IMG/VR virus record: IMGVR_UViG_3300047355_000054
Span: 1 to 29,372 of that record
DNA: 29,372 nucleotides
Strand: one strand, 5' to 3'
DNA from: a virus
The translations under genes were made by a program, and so were the position numbers. Under the pieces are notes generated by a model. The model was not told the origin of the DNA. It searched no databases and saw nothing but the letters and a program-made list of their open reading frames with translations. Below, piece by piece: positions 1-6,338 of the stretch. Every line of letters starts with the position of its first letter. Position 1 is the stretch's first letter.

Positions 1-120
1 AGCGCCGACTTTTCGGCATTTAGCTACAGCACCGGAAGCGTATGCAGAAGGCCAAACTTTATACCTAGCTTTGACCTTTTTTGCACAAGCGTCGTTAGCC
101 TTTTTTCTTTTTGCTGGCAC
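1..120 (-). CDS. Small basic conserved phage protein (N-terminal part, runs off window)
   Basis: This partial gene reads leftward from a GTG at 120-118 and is open to the window edge, giving 40 residues. The visible protein is very basic and contains the segment RYKVWPSAYASGAVAKCRKV. I associate that pattern (YKV-P-SAYASGA--KCRKVG) with a short conserved family of marine phages and giant viruses, probably DUF5872; this is from memory and the number is uncertain. An AGAGGT ribosome binding site lies about 5 bases before the GTG, which supports this start over any frameshift. The gene overlaps the upstream 32-residue gene by 26 bases in another frame. Function is unknown. The Lys/Arg content suggests nucleic-acid or capsid-interior binding, which is inference. 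Confidence 0.7.
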   Translation of the reverse strand, partial: MPAKRKKANDACAKKVKARYKVWPSAYASGAVAKCRKVGA

Positions 121-193
121 AAGTACCTCTCTTCTTTTTCTTGGCTGGTGGACGACCTACAACTTTTCCGTATGTTCCTTTTCCTTGTGGCAT
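95..193 (-). CDS. 32-residue Lys-rich small protein
   Basis: This is a complete 32-residue ORF starting MPQGKGTYGKVVGRPP and ending in a Lys-rich tail (KKKKRGTCASKKKKG). A clear AAGGA ribosome binding site sits a few bases before the ATG, and the gene lies directly after the 88-residue gene, so it fits the packaging operon. The MPQGKGTYG-VGRPP start is one I recall in short hypothetical proteins of marine phages, next to the same family as the gene at 1-120. The RPP element followed by lysines resembles an AT-hook-like DNA-contacting tail, but that is inference. Function unknown. Confidence 0.65.
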   Translation of the reverse strand: MPQGKGTYGKVVGRPPAKKKKRGTCASKKKKG

Positions 194-195
194 GT

Positions 196-462
196 CTATT
201 TCCTTTTTGATTTAGCGCCAGAACACTTCCAACGCTTTCTTGATAAGTTATTAGGCGTGTTAGGATCGTTTTGCTTAGACTTAGGTAGGCGTTTTTTAAT
301 ACCTAGTGATCGAGCGCAGTAAGAGTCTCCTTTAGACGTTCCCGGTTTTACACGGGCGCCTCCTCCTTTAGCCTTACCTGCTTGGCCGTAGCTAACTTTC
401 TTTCCTGACGACGTTACCTTTACCCGTGCTTTTCCTTTGGCTGGCCCCCGTTTTCGTGGCAT
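196..462 (-). CDS. Conserved basic small phage protein (88 aa)
   Basis: The protein has 88 residues and is strongly basic. Its core combines KVTSSGKKVSYGQAGKAKGG, KPGTSKGDSYCARS and NDPNTPNNLSRKRWKCSG. I recognise this combination from conserved hypothetical proteins in marine phage genomes, where it lies near the portal gene. No catalytic motif is visible. The two cysteines (in YCARS and WKCSG) and the Gly/Lys content suggest a small nucleic-acid- or capsid-associated protein, which is inference. Its ATG overlaps the portal stop as TAATG (1 shared base), so translation is probably coupled to the portal gene. Confidence 0.75.
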   Translation of the reverse strand: MPRKRGPAKGKARVKVTSSGKKVSYGQAGKAKGGGARVKPGTSKGDSYCARSLGIKKRLPKSKQNDPNTPNNLSRKRWKCSGAKSKRK

Positions 463-574
463 TAGACAATTCCTCCATCTTCTTCTCTAGGTCGTCTAGG
501 CGCTGGAACGTCCCTTTGAAGTGGTTGTTGACTTGGTCGAGTAGGAGTTGCATCTCTTTCTGAGTTATTAACAT
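392..574 (-). CDS. Short coiled-coil protein overlapping the portal 3' end
   Basis: This 60-residue ORF begins inside the last 113 bases of the portal gene in another frame and ends 71 bases inside the 88-residue gene. An AAAGGT ribosome binding site is well placed before its ATG. Residues 1-38 have a heptad-like Leu/Ile pattern (LLLDQVNNHFKGTFQRLDDL, then EKKMEELSN), typical of short phage coiled-coil proteins. The C-terminal 22 residues are low complexity. The portal C-terminus over the same bases is also low complexity, as expected if this second frame is the constrained one. It could still be a chance ORF; the coiled-coil pattern and the RBS favour a real gene. Confidence 0.5.
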   Translation of the reverse strand: MLITQKEMQLLLDQVNNHFKGTFQRLDDLEKKMEELSNATKTGASQRKSTGKGNVVRKES

Positions 575-2486
575 TGTTTTTACCTTTTATTGATTCTTCT
601 TTTAGTAAGGCATCAGCAACGCGCATACGGCGTTCAAACTCTTTATCTTCTTGGTCACCTTCTTTAAGGTTCCTAGTGATAGCATTAATTTTATCTATCT
701 CTACTTCTTGTGGCACAGCCTGAGCTTCTGCTGTTAGTTTAACAGCTCTAGCAGAAGACTCTTGAGCTTGAGCAGATAGTGCTTGAGTCTGTGACTGCTG
801 GAACTCCATTTGTAATTGCTGTACTTGTTGTTGCATTTGTTGTGCTTGAGGGTTTGGCTGTGAAGCTTGAGAAAGGGCCGCTACTAGTTCTTCACGATTA
901 GACAGATTCATGTTGTCAACCACTGACTGTATCAGTGTGTTGTACAGAGGAGAGTCTTTACCCATAGTCTGTAGTAACTGCACAAGCTGGGTTACTTCGT
1001 ATTCTCTTGCAATAATACCAAGAGTACTACTAGCATTAAACTTATAGTCCGATACAGGATAGTTTTCAGGATCAAACTGCATATAACGATGAGCGGCTTT
1101 CTTAACAAAAGGAATTAGAAAAGACTGTTGGAAATTAATTAATGTTCGCTTATGGCGTTTAATGATAGCGCCAAGAGACATACTAATACCAGCGGCAGTG
1201 CTCTCGCCATTAACCTGACCTGCAATTCCTGCTGAGTCAACGGCTCCTGTTGCCTGCTGTACCATCTGTTGTAATGCTCCGGCCTGAGCAAAAGTGATTT
1301 GACTAACTTGACCAAAGTTAAAGGGCTGAAGAACTTCACGAGGATCTCCGTTAGTCAGTATCATCTTACCGGGACGTACTTCTGGTTTAGCGCCTCGTGG
1401 TAATCGGGTTGCGTCTATAGCCATCATTGGATGTATTGTTAAACTTAATGCATCAATACGAGCACGTAACTCAGTGTCAAGGGCTTTTTGACTGTTATAG
1501 CCTTTTTCGCATACACCACGACCCCAGAAACGTCCGGGGACTACATCCCAAGGAAACGCTACTACAGGACGATCCTGCATCATATACGGATTAGCTTCCG
1601 CTTTAAGTAGTATACCGCCGTTAGCGATAACTACTATAGCTTCTACATACTTTGATTTAGAATCTTCGGTTGATTCTTCATCTAAATTAATAGCATCTTC
1701 TAGCAGTTCTCTAGGTACTAAGCCATAATACTTAGTAAGACGAATCTTGTCATCGTTATAGATAGTAAGATCTTGATCAGGCTCTAAGTCTGTATCGGGG
1801 GCCGCGTTACCTATGTAAGTATCAATATAAACACCCTGTTCTTGTAACATCTCTACATGGTGTTTACTAACAAACTCATCAATTGCTACACCCATAGCAT
1901 CATCTACAGACGTAGCTACAGGGTCTATTAGGAAGTTCTGAGGAAGTACAGGTTTAAGCTTTACAACGACACGCTCAGTGATGTTAACGCCAACGGCTTG
2001 TAGATCACCTCCCATTATAGGCTGTGTAGCAGGAGCCATTTCTTTAACTTCTTCAATAACAATCTCACCGACGCCTGTACCAAACACGGCTGAGTTAATT
2101 AAGCACTCAGCTACGGCCTTACGTACCATACAATTTTCAAAGTCTTCTGTAAGCTTGTTGCGTAAGAACTGTACATCTTTCTTATCTGTGTCTCCAGCGT
2201 TGTCGCTAACGTCAAACCACTTACCACGACCAAACGTAGCCTCTTCTAACTCAGCAACATTAGACTCAACTGCCTGTTGAAGTGCAGGAGAAATAATACG
2301 GGAACGCTCAGACCGACGCTCACTGTCAGCAGGATCCCATTGACCACGCCATAATCTATAATATTCTTCAAATTTCTGTTCATAATTGCTTTCGTAGTTA
2401 TCCCTCCAGTCTTCGCATTTAACCATCACCCAATCTTCTAATGCTTCTTGAATCATTAACGGGTCTTGTTCGTATATCTCACTCAT
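462..2486 (-). CDS. Portal protein (head-tail connector)
   Basis: This 674-residue protein lies immediately after the large terminase gene, the usual place for the portal. In known phages twelve copies form the ring through which DNA is packaged and ejected. The N-terminus is rich in Trp and acidic residues (EDWVMVKCEDWRDNYESNYE) and is followed by a mixed alpha/beta body. A Gln-rich coiled-coil segment covers about residues 550-590 (QQMQQQVQQLQMEFQQSQTQ). The C-terminal ~50 residues are Pro/Arg/Glu-rich and overlap another ORF. Length fits large podovirus portals of the P22/marine type rather than T7 gp8 (about 535). Assignment rests mainly on context and overall resemblance to marine phage portals. 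The start lies 1 base after the terminase stop. Confidence 0.8.
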   Translation of the reverse strand: MSEIYEQDPLMIQEALEDWVMVKCEDWRDNYESNYEQKFEEYYRLWRGQWDPADSERRSERSRIISPALQQAVESNVAELEEATFGRGKWFDVSDNAGDTDKKDVQFLRNKLTEDFENCMVRKAVAECLINSAVFGTGVGEIVIEEVKEMAPATQPIMGGDLQAVGVNITERVVVKLKPVLPQNFLIDPVATSVDDAMGVAIDEFVSKHHVEMLQEQGVYIDTYIGNAAPDTDLEPDQDLTIYNDDKIRLTKYYGLVPRELLEDAINLDEESTEDSKSKYVEAIVVIANGGILLKAEANPYMMQDRPVVAFPWDVVPGRFWGRGVCEKGYNSQKALDTELRARIDALSLTIHPMMAIDATRLPRGAKPEVRPGKMILTNGDPREVLQPFNFGQVSQITFAQAGALQQMVQQATGAVDSAGIAGQVNGESTAAGISMSLGAIIKRHKRTLINFQQSFLIPFVKKAAHRYMQFDPENYPVSDYKFNASSTLGIIAREYEVTQLVQLLQTMGKDSPLYNTLIQSVVDNMNLSNREELVAALSQASQPNPQAQQMQQQVQQLQMEFQQSQTQALSAQAQESSARAVKLTAEAQAVPQEVEIDKINAITRNLKEGDQEDKEFERRMRVADALLKEESIKGKNNVNNSERDATPTRPSQQPLQRDVPAPRRPREEDGGIV

Positions 2487-2487
2487 A

Positions 2488-3750
2488 TTAATATCCTGCT
2501 ATTACGTCTAAGATTTCAAGATCTTCTATTTCATAATCGTAGTCGTAAGCCACATTAGCTAACTGGTCGATGTACGCCAAAGCGTCAATCAAGTCGTCGT
2601 GGGTTAATGGATCAGGGAACTGAAACAGTTGATCTAAGAATCTACTATTCCACTCTCCTTTGTTTAATGTAATGTAGCCGTTCTCAAACCTGCCTTGTAA
2701 CGCCCACATAACCCTATCAGTTTTCTTTCTGTTACCGTGTGTTAACTCTTCTACTCTAAAGAACGTACCGTATTTTTTTTGTAAGTCGACAAGAGGAGAC
2801 ATTACAGCTTGTTTAGCAATACCTCTTTCGATACCAACTGATACGGGACGATAGTCTCTAACGGCCTGAAATATTTTGGTTGCCGTTTCGTTAAGGCTCC
2901 AGCGTCCGTAGATAATATTATCAACAAACCAACCATGCTCACTAACTTTAACGACGGCAATGGCTGTTTCATCAAGTTTGCTATTCTTTGTTCGTTTCTT
3001 GTTGACTTCTTCAAAACCCGCCAAGTCAACTGCAATGTAATAGTCCCCTACTTCAGGCGTGTCGTCGCTAAAAGAGACCCAGTCCTCTTTAAACATTTCT
3101 GAACCACGGGCTTCAAACGACGCCATAAATTCTTGACGAAACGCATAAGAAGACATAGACTTTTTAGCAACATCGATTTCAGACGGGTCAAGAATAGGAT
3201 TATCGTAAGAAGTAAAATGCCAAGCCTTGTAAGTTTCATCATCTCCTAGTTCCGCGTATTGATATAATTCGTAAAAGTGGTTCCTGCCCATCGGTGTACC
3301 GATAAACATTGCACAGCCTTTTTGGTCCGCCAGAGCAGGTCTTAGGATTTGTTCAAATACTTCTGGCTTCATGTCTGCGTATTCATCTAGAACAAGAAAC
3401 TTTAACGACACCCCACGCATTGTCTCTGGTCTATCAGCCCCTTTGAGGCTAATGGTTGCTCCATTGACCAGCTTGATTTGTAAATTATTGATGTGGCTAC
3501 CAGAGATAACAGGACTGCCAAGCTCAAGGAGAGTTTGCCACATGATGTCTCGTGCTTGTCCTTGGGTCGGCGCAACATAAAATACATGTCCTCTGTCTGC
3601 TTGTAATGCATTAACAATTAGCATCCATGCCGCTAGTCTGGACTTGCCAGTACGACGACCTGCCGCTACTATTTTAAATCGTGTGTTGTCTGCCCATACC
3701 TCTTGTTGCCAAGGCAGTAGTGCAATGTCAAGATCCACTAATACGTCCAC
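2488..3750 (-). CDS. terL: Terminase large subunit (packaging ATPase/nuclease)
   Basis: The 420-residue protein has both terminase domains. The N-terminal ATPase has Walker A at 31-37 (GRRTGKS), Walker B around 118-123 (FLVLDE) and a coupling motif at 150-156 (IGTPMGR). The C-terminal RNase H-like nuclease has acidic residues D242 (YIAVDLAG), E308 (VGIERG) and the HDDLIDAL cluster at 384-391. It would translocate DNA into the prohead and cut the packaged DNA. It overlaps the M15 peptidase gene upstream by 13 bases and sits 1 base before the portal gene, so all three are in one operon. All catalytic residues appear present. Confidence 0.95.
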   Translation of the reverse strand: MDVLVDLDIALLPWQQEVWADNTRFKIVAAGRRTGKSRLAAWMLIVNALQADRGHVFYVAPTQGQARDIMWQTLLELGSPVISGSHINNLQIKLVNGATISLKGADRPETMRGVSLKFLVLDEYADMKPEVFEQILRPALADQKGCAMFIGTPMGRNHFYELYQYAELGDDETYKAWHFTSYDNPILDPSEIDVAKKSMSSYAFRQEFMASFEARGSEMFKEDWVSFSDDTPEVGDYYIAVDLAGFEEVNKKRTKNSKLDETAIAVVKVSEHGWFVDNIIYGRWSLNETATKIFQAVRDYRPVSVGIERGIAKQAVMSPLVDLQKKYGTFFRVEELTHGNRKKTDRVMWALQGRFENGYITLNKGEWNSRFLDQLFQFPDPLTHDDLIDALAYIDQLANVAYDYDYEIEDLEILDVIAGY

Positions 3751-4088
3751 ATAACAGGCGTGGTGCCTCTTGTATCTACATGGATAAAGTCGTCAGCAAT
3801 ACCAATACCTGTAAATCCTAGCTCAATAGCCTTTGTCACTATCTTAAGGCGGAACACGGCGCTTGTTATTTTTATATCCGCCGCGATGCCCTGAGCGTGA
3901 CATCCAGGTACTTCTTTCTTAGCTTCTATCGGATGCTCAGTTGGGTGTCGATACCCACTGGTGATAGTGAAAGGAAACCCACATGCCTCTCTCAACTCGT
4001 CCATCTTCTCTAGGAAGTCTTTCTCCATGTTATTGTGCCCAGTAACCTGACAGTTAAACTCTGAAGGGTCAAAATGCTTAAGATTCAT
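3738..4088 (-). CDS. Peptidase M15-family protein (probable endolysin or muralytic peptidase)
   Basis: This 116-residue protein carries the M15 zinc-peptidase signature: SGYRHP at 44-49, H64-AQGIAA-D71 (the H-x6-D zinc pair) and H103 in FIHVD. The family cuts D-Ala-containing peptidoglycan cross-links, so this is the best lysis-enzyme candidate in the window. The holin (27923-28321) is far away in the window, but both belong to the late minus-strand arm. The gene overlaps the end of the small terminase candidate (11 bases) and the start of the large terminase (13 bases). No signal peptide is visible, which fits holin-dependent release. A role in capsid maturation or infection-stage cell-wall cutting is an alternative. 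Confidence 0.85.
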   Translation of the reverse strand: MNLKHFDPSEFNCQVTGHNNMEKDFLEKMDELREACGFPFTITSGYRHPTEHPIEAKKEVPGCHAQGIAADIKITSAVFRLKIVTKAIELGFTGIGIADDFIHVDTRGTTPVMWTY

Positions 4089-4455
4089 CTGCTACTTCTC
4101 CTTCAATAATGGTAGGTTCTGGTACTTCTACTGCACCAACACCGCTAATGTTGATCTGAATGGCGTTTCTCCCTGCGTCTTTAACAATATCTTTTTCAAA
4201 TGCAGCAACAGGAAGGATTCTATCCATAACTAACTTCCATGCGGCTGACTGATTCTTGTTTTCTGGGTCTAATGCGGCATCAAATATTGCATCCATTACA
4301 GCGCGGGAGCGAGGCGAGTTTAACATCCTTGCCTTATACTCATTAATGATTGCTGCATCACCCTTTGGGCGTCCAACAGACTTCCTATTCCCCTTTGCCT
4401 TACTAGAAACAGAAGTTCTTTTGGGTCTGCCTACAGGATTCTTTTTATTTTCCAT
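4078..4455 (-). CDS. terS: Probable terminase small subunit
   Basis: This 125-residue protein is the first gene of the minus-strand packaging operon. Its N-terminus has two AT-hook-like GRPK elements (VGRPKRT and VGRPKGD), separated by a Lys/Ser-rich linker, suggesting minor-groove DNA contact. A helical middle follows (RMLNSPRSRAVMDAIFDAAL, then a segment with KNQSAAWKLVMDRILP). The C-terminus is acidic and Val/Pro-rich (EVPEPTIIEGEVADES). DNA-binding N-terminus, helical core, acidic tail and position two genes ahead of terL all fit a terminase small subunit that recognises phage DNA and recruits TerL. Small terminases diverge strongly, so context weighs heavily here. A perfect-consensus promoter lies about 110 bases upstream. 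Confidence 0.65.
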   Translation of the reverse strand: MENKKNPVGRPKRTSVSSKAKGNRKSVGRPKGDAAIINEYKARMLNSPRSRAVMDAIFDAALDPENKNQSAAWKLVMDRILPVAAFEKDIVKDAGRNAIQINISGVGAVEVPEPTIIEGEVADES

Positions 4456-4510
4456 TGTATAGGCTCTACCTAGTTTGCTTTCTGGTTTGTTATCTATACT
4501 TGTGGGTAAT

Positions 4511-4533
4511 ATGCACTAGTACTTAGTCTTAAT
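4511..4533 (+). repeat. 23-bp direct repeat, copy A
   Basis: This 23-base block matches 9097-9119 at 21 of 23 positions in the same orientation. Its core is ACTAGTACTTAGT, an imperfect palindrome. Copy A lies in the leader of the minus-strand packaging operon, between its promoter and the first gene. Copy B lies ahead of the replication genes. A shared regulator or replication-protein site is possible; the sequence alone does not decide. Confidence 0.6.
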
Positions 4534-4570
4534 GCATCGTACTTTTCGCTATAGTTCTATATATACATAT

Positions 4571-4599
4571 ATTATAGCATACTTTTATGCATTTGTCAA
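4571..4599 (-). promoter_or_regulatory. Consensus sigma70 promoter for the packaging operon
   Basis: On the minus strand the -35 box TTGACA (4599-4594) and the -10 box TATAAT (4576-4571) are both perfect consensus and are separated by exactly 17 bases. Transcription would start near 4564 and run leftward into the gene at 4455, leaving a leader of about 110 bases. An unregulated promoter of this quality would be very active from the start of infection, so the inverted repeat touching its -35 box (4599-4611) may be a control site. Confidence 0.85.
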
Positions 4600-4611
4600 C
4601 CCCTGTGGGGT
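4599..4611. repeat. Inverted repeat at the -35 box of the late promoter
   Basis: ACCCC (4599-4603), a TGT spacer and GGGGT (4607-4611) form a perfect 5-bp inverted repeat. Its left edge shares a base with the minus-strand -35 hexamer. There is no downstream T-run on either strand, so it does not look like a terminator. An operator for a dimeric regulator is a reasonable inference. Confidence 0.45.
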
Positions 4612-4623
4612 AAAAACATTGTA

Positions 4624-4660
4624 TTTACAGCACAGATTCTGTAGTTTTACAGTGCAGATT
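4624..4660 (+). repeat. Two 15-bp direct repeats spaced 22 bp
   Basis: TTTACAG-CA-CAGATT (4624-4638) and TTTACAG-TG-CAGATT (4646-4660) match at 13 of 15 positions, with mismatches only at the two central bases. Starts are 22 bases apart, about two helical turns, so both copies face the same side of DNA. They lie 25-61 bases upstream of the late -35 box, where activator sites or origin iterons are often found. Confidence 0.6.
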
Positions 4661-4898
4661 ATCTATATAACTAGAAGTTCTACTAAAGTCTTGATATATA
4701 ACGTAAAGTACTAGTAATAACCCTTTCCAATTTAGCTCTTTTTTGTATCTGGGGTGCACCTCCCCCGAAAGTGCGCGTAAAAAGTTCCCCCCCGCCGTCG
4801 CCTAGCATAGAAAATTACAAAGATCAAGTGTTTTTTTATACAGTACTGAGGTTTTGTACAGTAAAAGGTGAGAGTCTGTGAAGGTACTTCAAAGGCAT

Positions 4899-4917
4899 AA
4901 ATTAATCTGGATTAATT
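4899..4917. promoter_or_regulatory. Palindromic candidate operator, copy 1
   Basis: The 16-base core at 4901-4916 is ATTAATC-TG-GATTAAT, with perfect 7-base arms around 2 central bases. Nineteen bases (4899-4917) are identical to copy 3 at 12875-12893. Here the palindrome lies just upstream of the -35 region of the promoter for the 5005-5583 gene, a position suited to an activator or to a repressor acting from upstream. Confidence 0.7.
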
Positions 4918-4926
4918 CTTTGACGC

Positions 4927-4954
4927 TTGCGCCACGTTCCCAGTTTGTTATAAT
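4927..4954 (+). promoter_or_regulatory. Extended -10 promoter for the 5005-5583 cassette
   Basis: A perfect TATAAT (4949-4954) is preceded by TGT (4946-4948), an extended -10 element. A weak -35 box, TTGCGC (4927-4932), lies 16 bases upstream. Transcription would start near 4961, about 44 bases before the gene. The palindrome at 4901-4916 ends about 10 bases before the -35 box. Confidence 0.65.
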
Positions 4955-5004
4955 CCAATGGTCGGGCAATAACGCACGACGTAATCTAAATAGGAATCAT
5001 TCTC

Positions 5005-5583
5005 ATGACCAACATCGAAACTCTAGGAACACGCATCGCCTCTGCCATGATCAAGGGAGACGCGGCAATCGCTAAGGCTAACGAGTCCACGCTCGATAAG
5101 ATCTGCGACGAGGTTATTAAAGCCGCGCAAGCGGGCATCACTAAGAACGACCTTAAGCCACTACGCGCTAGCATCCACTCTCAGTACTGCGAAGCGGGCA
5201 ACGAAGAATCAAGCGCGAATACTCAGGCATCTCAGGTCATGCGCCTAATAAAGGTCGCCGCTAATCTGGATAAGAAACTGTCTGAGTATCACGACATCAA
5301 GACGATTGAAGACGGCATATTGGTTCTTGAAACGGCATCGACGCGGTCGACGTCTTTAAAGACGTGCTACGAGGCTCTAGCCATCCCAGCGTCAGAGGTC
5401 GCCAGCGATGAAGAAGTCGAGGCGGAATCTGAGGCAAGCGAGCCAACGGCTGATAATGCGAACCCCATCGGCCATCTGTTCTCTGAATTCCTTCAAAGGG
5501 CGTTCGACAACGGACACACGAAAATGGAGATTGCCCATTACCTCGCACAGGTATCCATCGACCTACACCGCGACGCCAGCTAG
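5005..5583 (+). CDS. 192-residue early protein of unknown function (stand-alone cassette)
   Basis: I do not recognise this protein. It has 192 residues, mostly helical in appearance, with many Ala, Glu and Lys. There is an acidic low-complexity linker around residues 130-150 (EVASDEEVEAESEASEP) and a helical C-terminus (LFSEFLQRAFDNGHTKMEIA). No membrane segment or enzyme motif is visible. It starts at an ATG about 44 bases after a promoter and is followed 24 bases after its stop by a strong terminator, so it is monocistronic. Its codons end in C or G far more often than those of the neighbouring small genes, suggesting a different origin. First-gene position suggests an early host-interaction role, but that is inference. 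Confidence 0.8.
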   Translation: MTNIETLGTRIASAMIKGDAAIAKANESTLDKICDEVIKAAQAGITKNDLKPLRASIHSQYCEAGNEESSANTQASQVMRLIKVAANLDKKLSEYHDIKTIEDGILVLETASTRSTSLKTCYEALAIPASEVASDEEVEAESEASEPTADNANPIGHLFSEFLQRAFDNGHTKMEIAHYLAQVSIDLHRDAS

Positions 5584-5606
5584 ACCCGCACCAACGTCCA
5601 CACTTC

Positions 5607-5630
5607 AGCCGCCTTCGGGCGGTTTTTTTA
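5607..5630 (+). terminator. Rho-independent terminator after the 5005-5583 gene
   Basis: CCGCC-TTCG-GGCGG forms a GC-rich stem with a stable TTCG tetraloop, extended by an A-T and a G-T pair, and is followed by seven T residues (5623-5629). It closes the single-gene cassette and insulates it from the early cluster. Confidence 0.9.
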
Positions 5631-5671
5631 TGCCTGTAATTTATGCTTGACATTATGGGTGGACAGGTCAC

Positions 5672-5700
5672 TTGACACCGTTATAACTATTTGAGATAAT
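5672..5700 (+). promoter_or_regulatory. Strong sigma70 promoter for the early small-gene cluster
   Basis: The -35 box TTGACA (5672-5677) is perfect. A 17-base spacer leads to GATAAT (5695-5700), which is preceded by TGA, an extended -10. Transcription would start near 5707 and give a leader of about 70 bases that contains palindrome copy 2. A second TTGACA at 5647-5652 has no matching -10 box. Confidence 0.8.
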
Positions 5701-5737
5701 ATCTGTGTCGGGTATTCGTTCTGTTTATATTACCGGC

Positions 5738-5760
5738 ATTAATTAATCCAGATTAATTTT
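5738..5760. promoter_or_regulatory. Palindromic candidate operator, copy 2 (inverted)
   Basis: The core at 5742-5757 is ATTAATC-CA-GATTAAT. In reverse complement, 23 bases (5738-5760) are identical to copy 3 at 12874-12896. It lies in the leader of the early cluster, ending 15 bases before the ATG and just before the AGAGGG ribosome binding site. A bound protein could block elongation or initiation here, or the site could affect translation. Confidence 0.7.
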
Positions 5761-5775
5761 TAGAGGGTTTTAATT

Positions 5776-6105
5776 ATGATGATTCAATTCTTCGATGGTG
5801 ACGATGACCGCGAGAGACTTGGGATTGTCCCAGAGTTCTTCGGTCGTGGTGTTGTAGCGGCAAGGTTTCAGGGTGGTGGTATCAGTACCGTGGCTGACGA
5901 GATGAACGAAACCTATGGTTGCGGTGGATTCTCCCGACATTGGGTGGGTGAGATAGATGATGATGGTGTGTATCACAATCCAGCCGAGGACATGGAACCC
6001 ATCGCGCGTGTTGACTTCAACGGGTGGACGCTGTGGGCTTATCCTTATGCTATCTTCGGCATCAAGGACAGCGTAGGTAATCAACGAGTAGGGAGGTTTG
6101 ACTGA
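5776..6105 (+). CDS. Early hypothetical protein (109 aa)
   Basis: This is the first gene of the early small-protein cluster, with AGAGGG about 8 bases before the ATG. The protein has 109 residues, is acidic at the N-terminus (FFDGDDDRERLG) and contains many Gly and aromatic residues (FGRGVVAARFQGGG; FNGWTLWAYPYAIFG). I recognise no domain and see no membrane segment. Its stop overlaps the next gene as TGATG, so the two are coupled. Function unknown. Confidence 0.8.
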   Translation: MMIQFFDGDDDRERLGIVPEFFGRGVVAARFQGGGISTVADEMNETYGCGGFSRHWVGEIDDDGVYHNPAEDMEPIARVDFNGWTLWAYPYAIFGIKDSVGNQRVGRFD

Positions 6106-6335
6106 TGGGAAGATTCAATAAGCCTTATAGGTCCACTTACCTTGGGTTCTGGTGTCAGAACAGTGAGTGGTTCCAGCAGTGTGATGTATGCACAACTAAA
6201 GTATCCTTTGATTGGCTGGTGTATGACACAGTTACTAAGTGTAATACTTGTCGTAAATGCATCAGTGAATTATGGGATGAGAGCGATAGTGCAAACGGTC
6301 ACGAAGATAATCTTCATTACATAAACGAGAGGTGA
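6105..6335 (+). CDS. Small zinc-ribbon-like protein (76 aa)
   Basis: The 76-residue protein has cysteines arranged as C17, then CDVC at about 26-29 and CNTCRKC at about 46-52. The two CxxC knuckles are typical of a small zinc ribbon or treble clef. Such proteins in phages often bind nucleic acid or host proteins, but no specific family is clear. It is coupled to the previous gene through TGATG, and the ribosome binding site of the next gene is embedded in its last codons. An alternative-frame ORF at 6142-6324 is a shadow. Confidence 0.75.
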   Translation: MGRFNKPYRSTYLGFWCQNSEWFQQCDVCTTKVSFDWLVYDTVTKCNTCRKCISELWDESDSANGHEDNLHYINER

Positions 6336-6338
6336 TAT

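Larger units (their letters stand above)
4456..5004. other. Divergent control region between packaging arm and early arm
   Basis: This 549-base stretch has no convincing gene. It separates the minus-strand packaging operon from the plus-strand early region. It holds one strong promoter for each direction, a short inverted repeat at the late -35 box, two 15-base direct repeats 22 bases apart and a copy of a repeat shared with 9097-9119. It also has two TACAGTA words (4839-4845 and 4857-4863), a C-run near 4788-4794, an 8-T run region near 4830, and the first copy of the palindrome ATTAATC-NN-GATTAAT. The mix of AT-rich DNA, repeats and divergent promoters would also fit a replication origin, but that is inference. 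Confidence 0.6.

Noticed and set aside
95-120. Programmed frameshift joining the 32-residue gene to the conserved basic gene
   Set aside because: The frames differ by +1, which the A-rich run does not favour, and a GTG with AGAGGT explains the second gene more simply.
71-322. Plus-strand 83-residue ORF at the left edge
   Set aside because: It is antisense to three small basic minus-strand genes that have ribosome binding sites and conserved motifs; the Phe-rich product mirrors their Lys-rich codons.
4599-4611. Terminator hairpin in the control region
   Set aside because: The stem is only 5 bp and no T-run follows on either strand.
4532-4714. Plus-strand 60-residue ORF in the control region
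   Set aside because: No ribosome binding site, composition is AT-driven, and it runs over the minus-strand promoter and repeats.
5297-5671. Minus-strand 124-residue ORF opposite the 5005-5583 gene
   Set aside because: Arg/Trp-rich shadow with no ribosome binding site; it also crosses the terminator hairpin.
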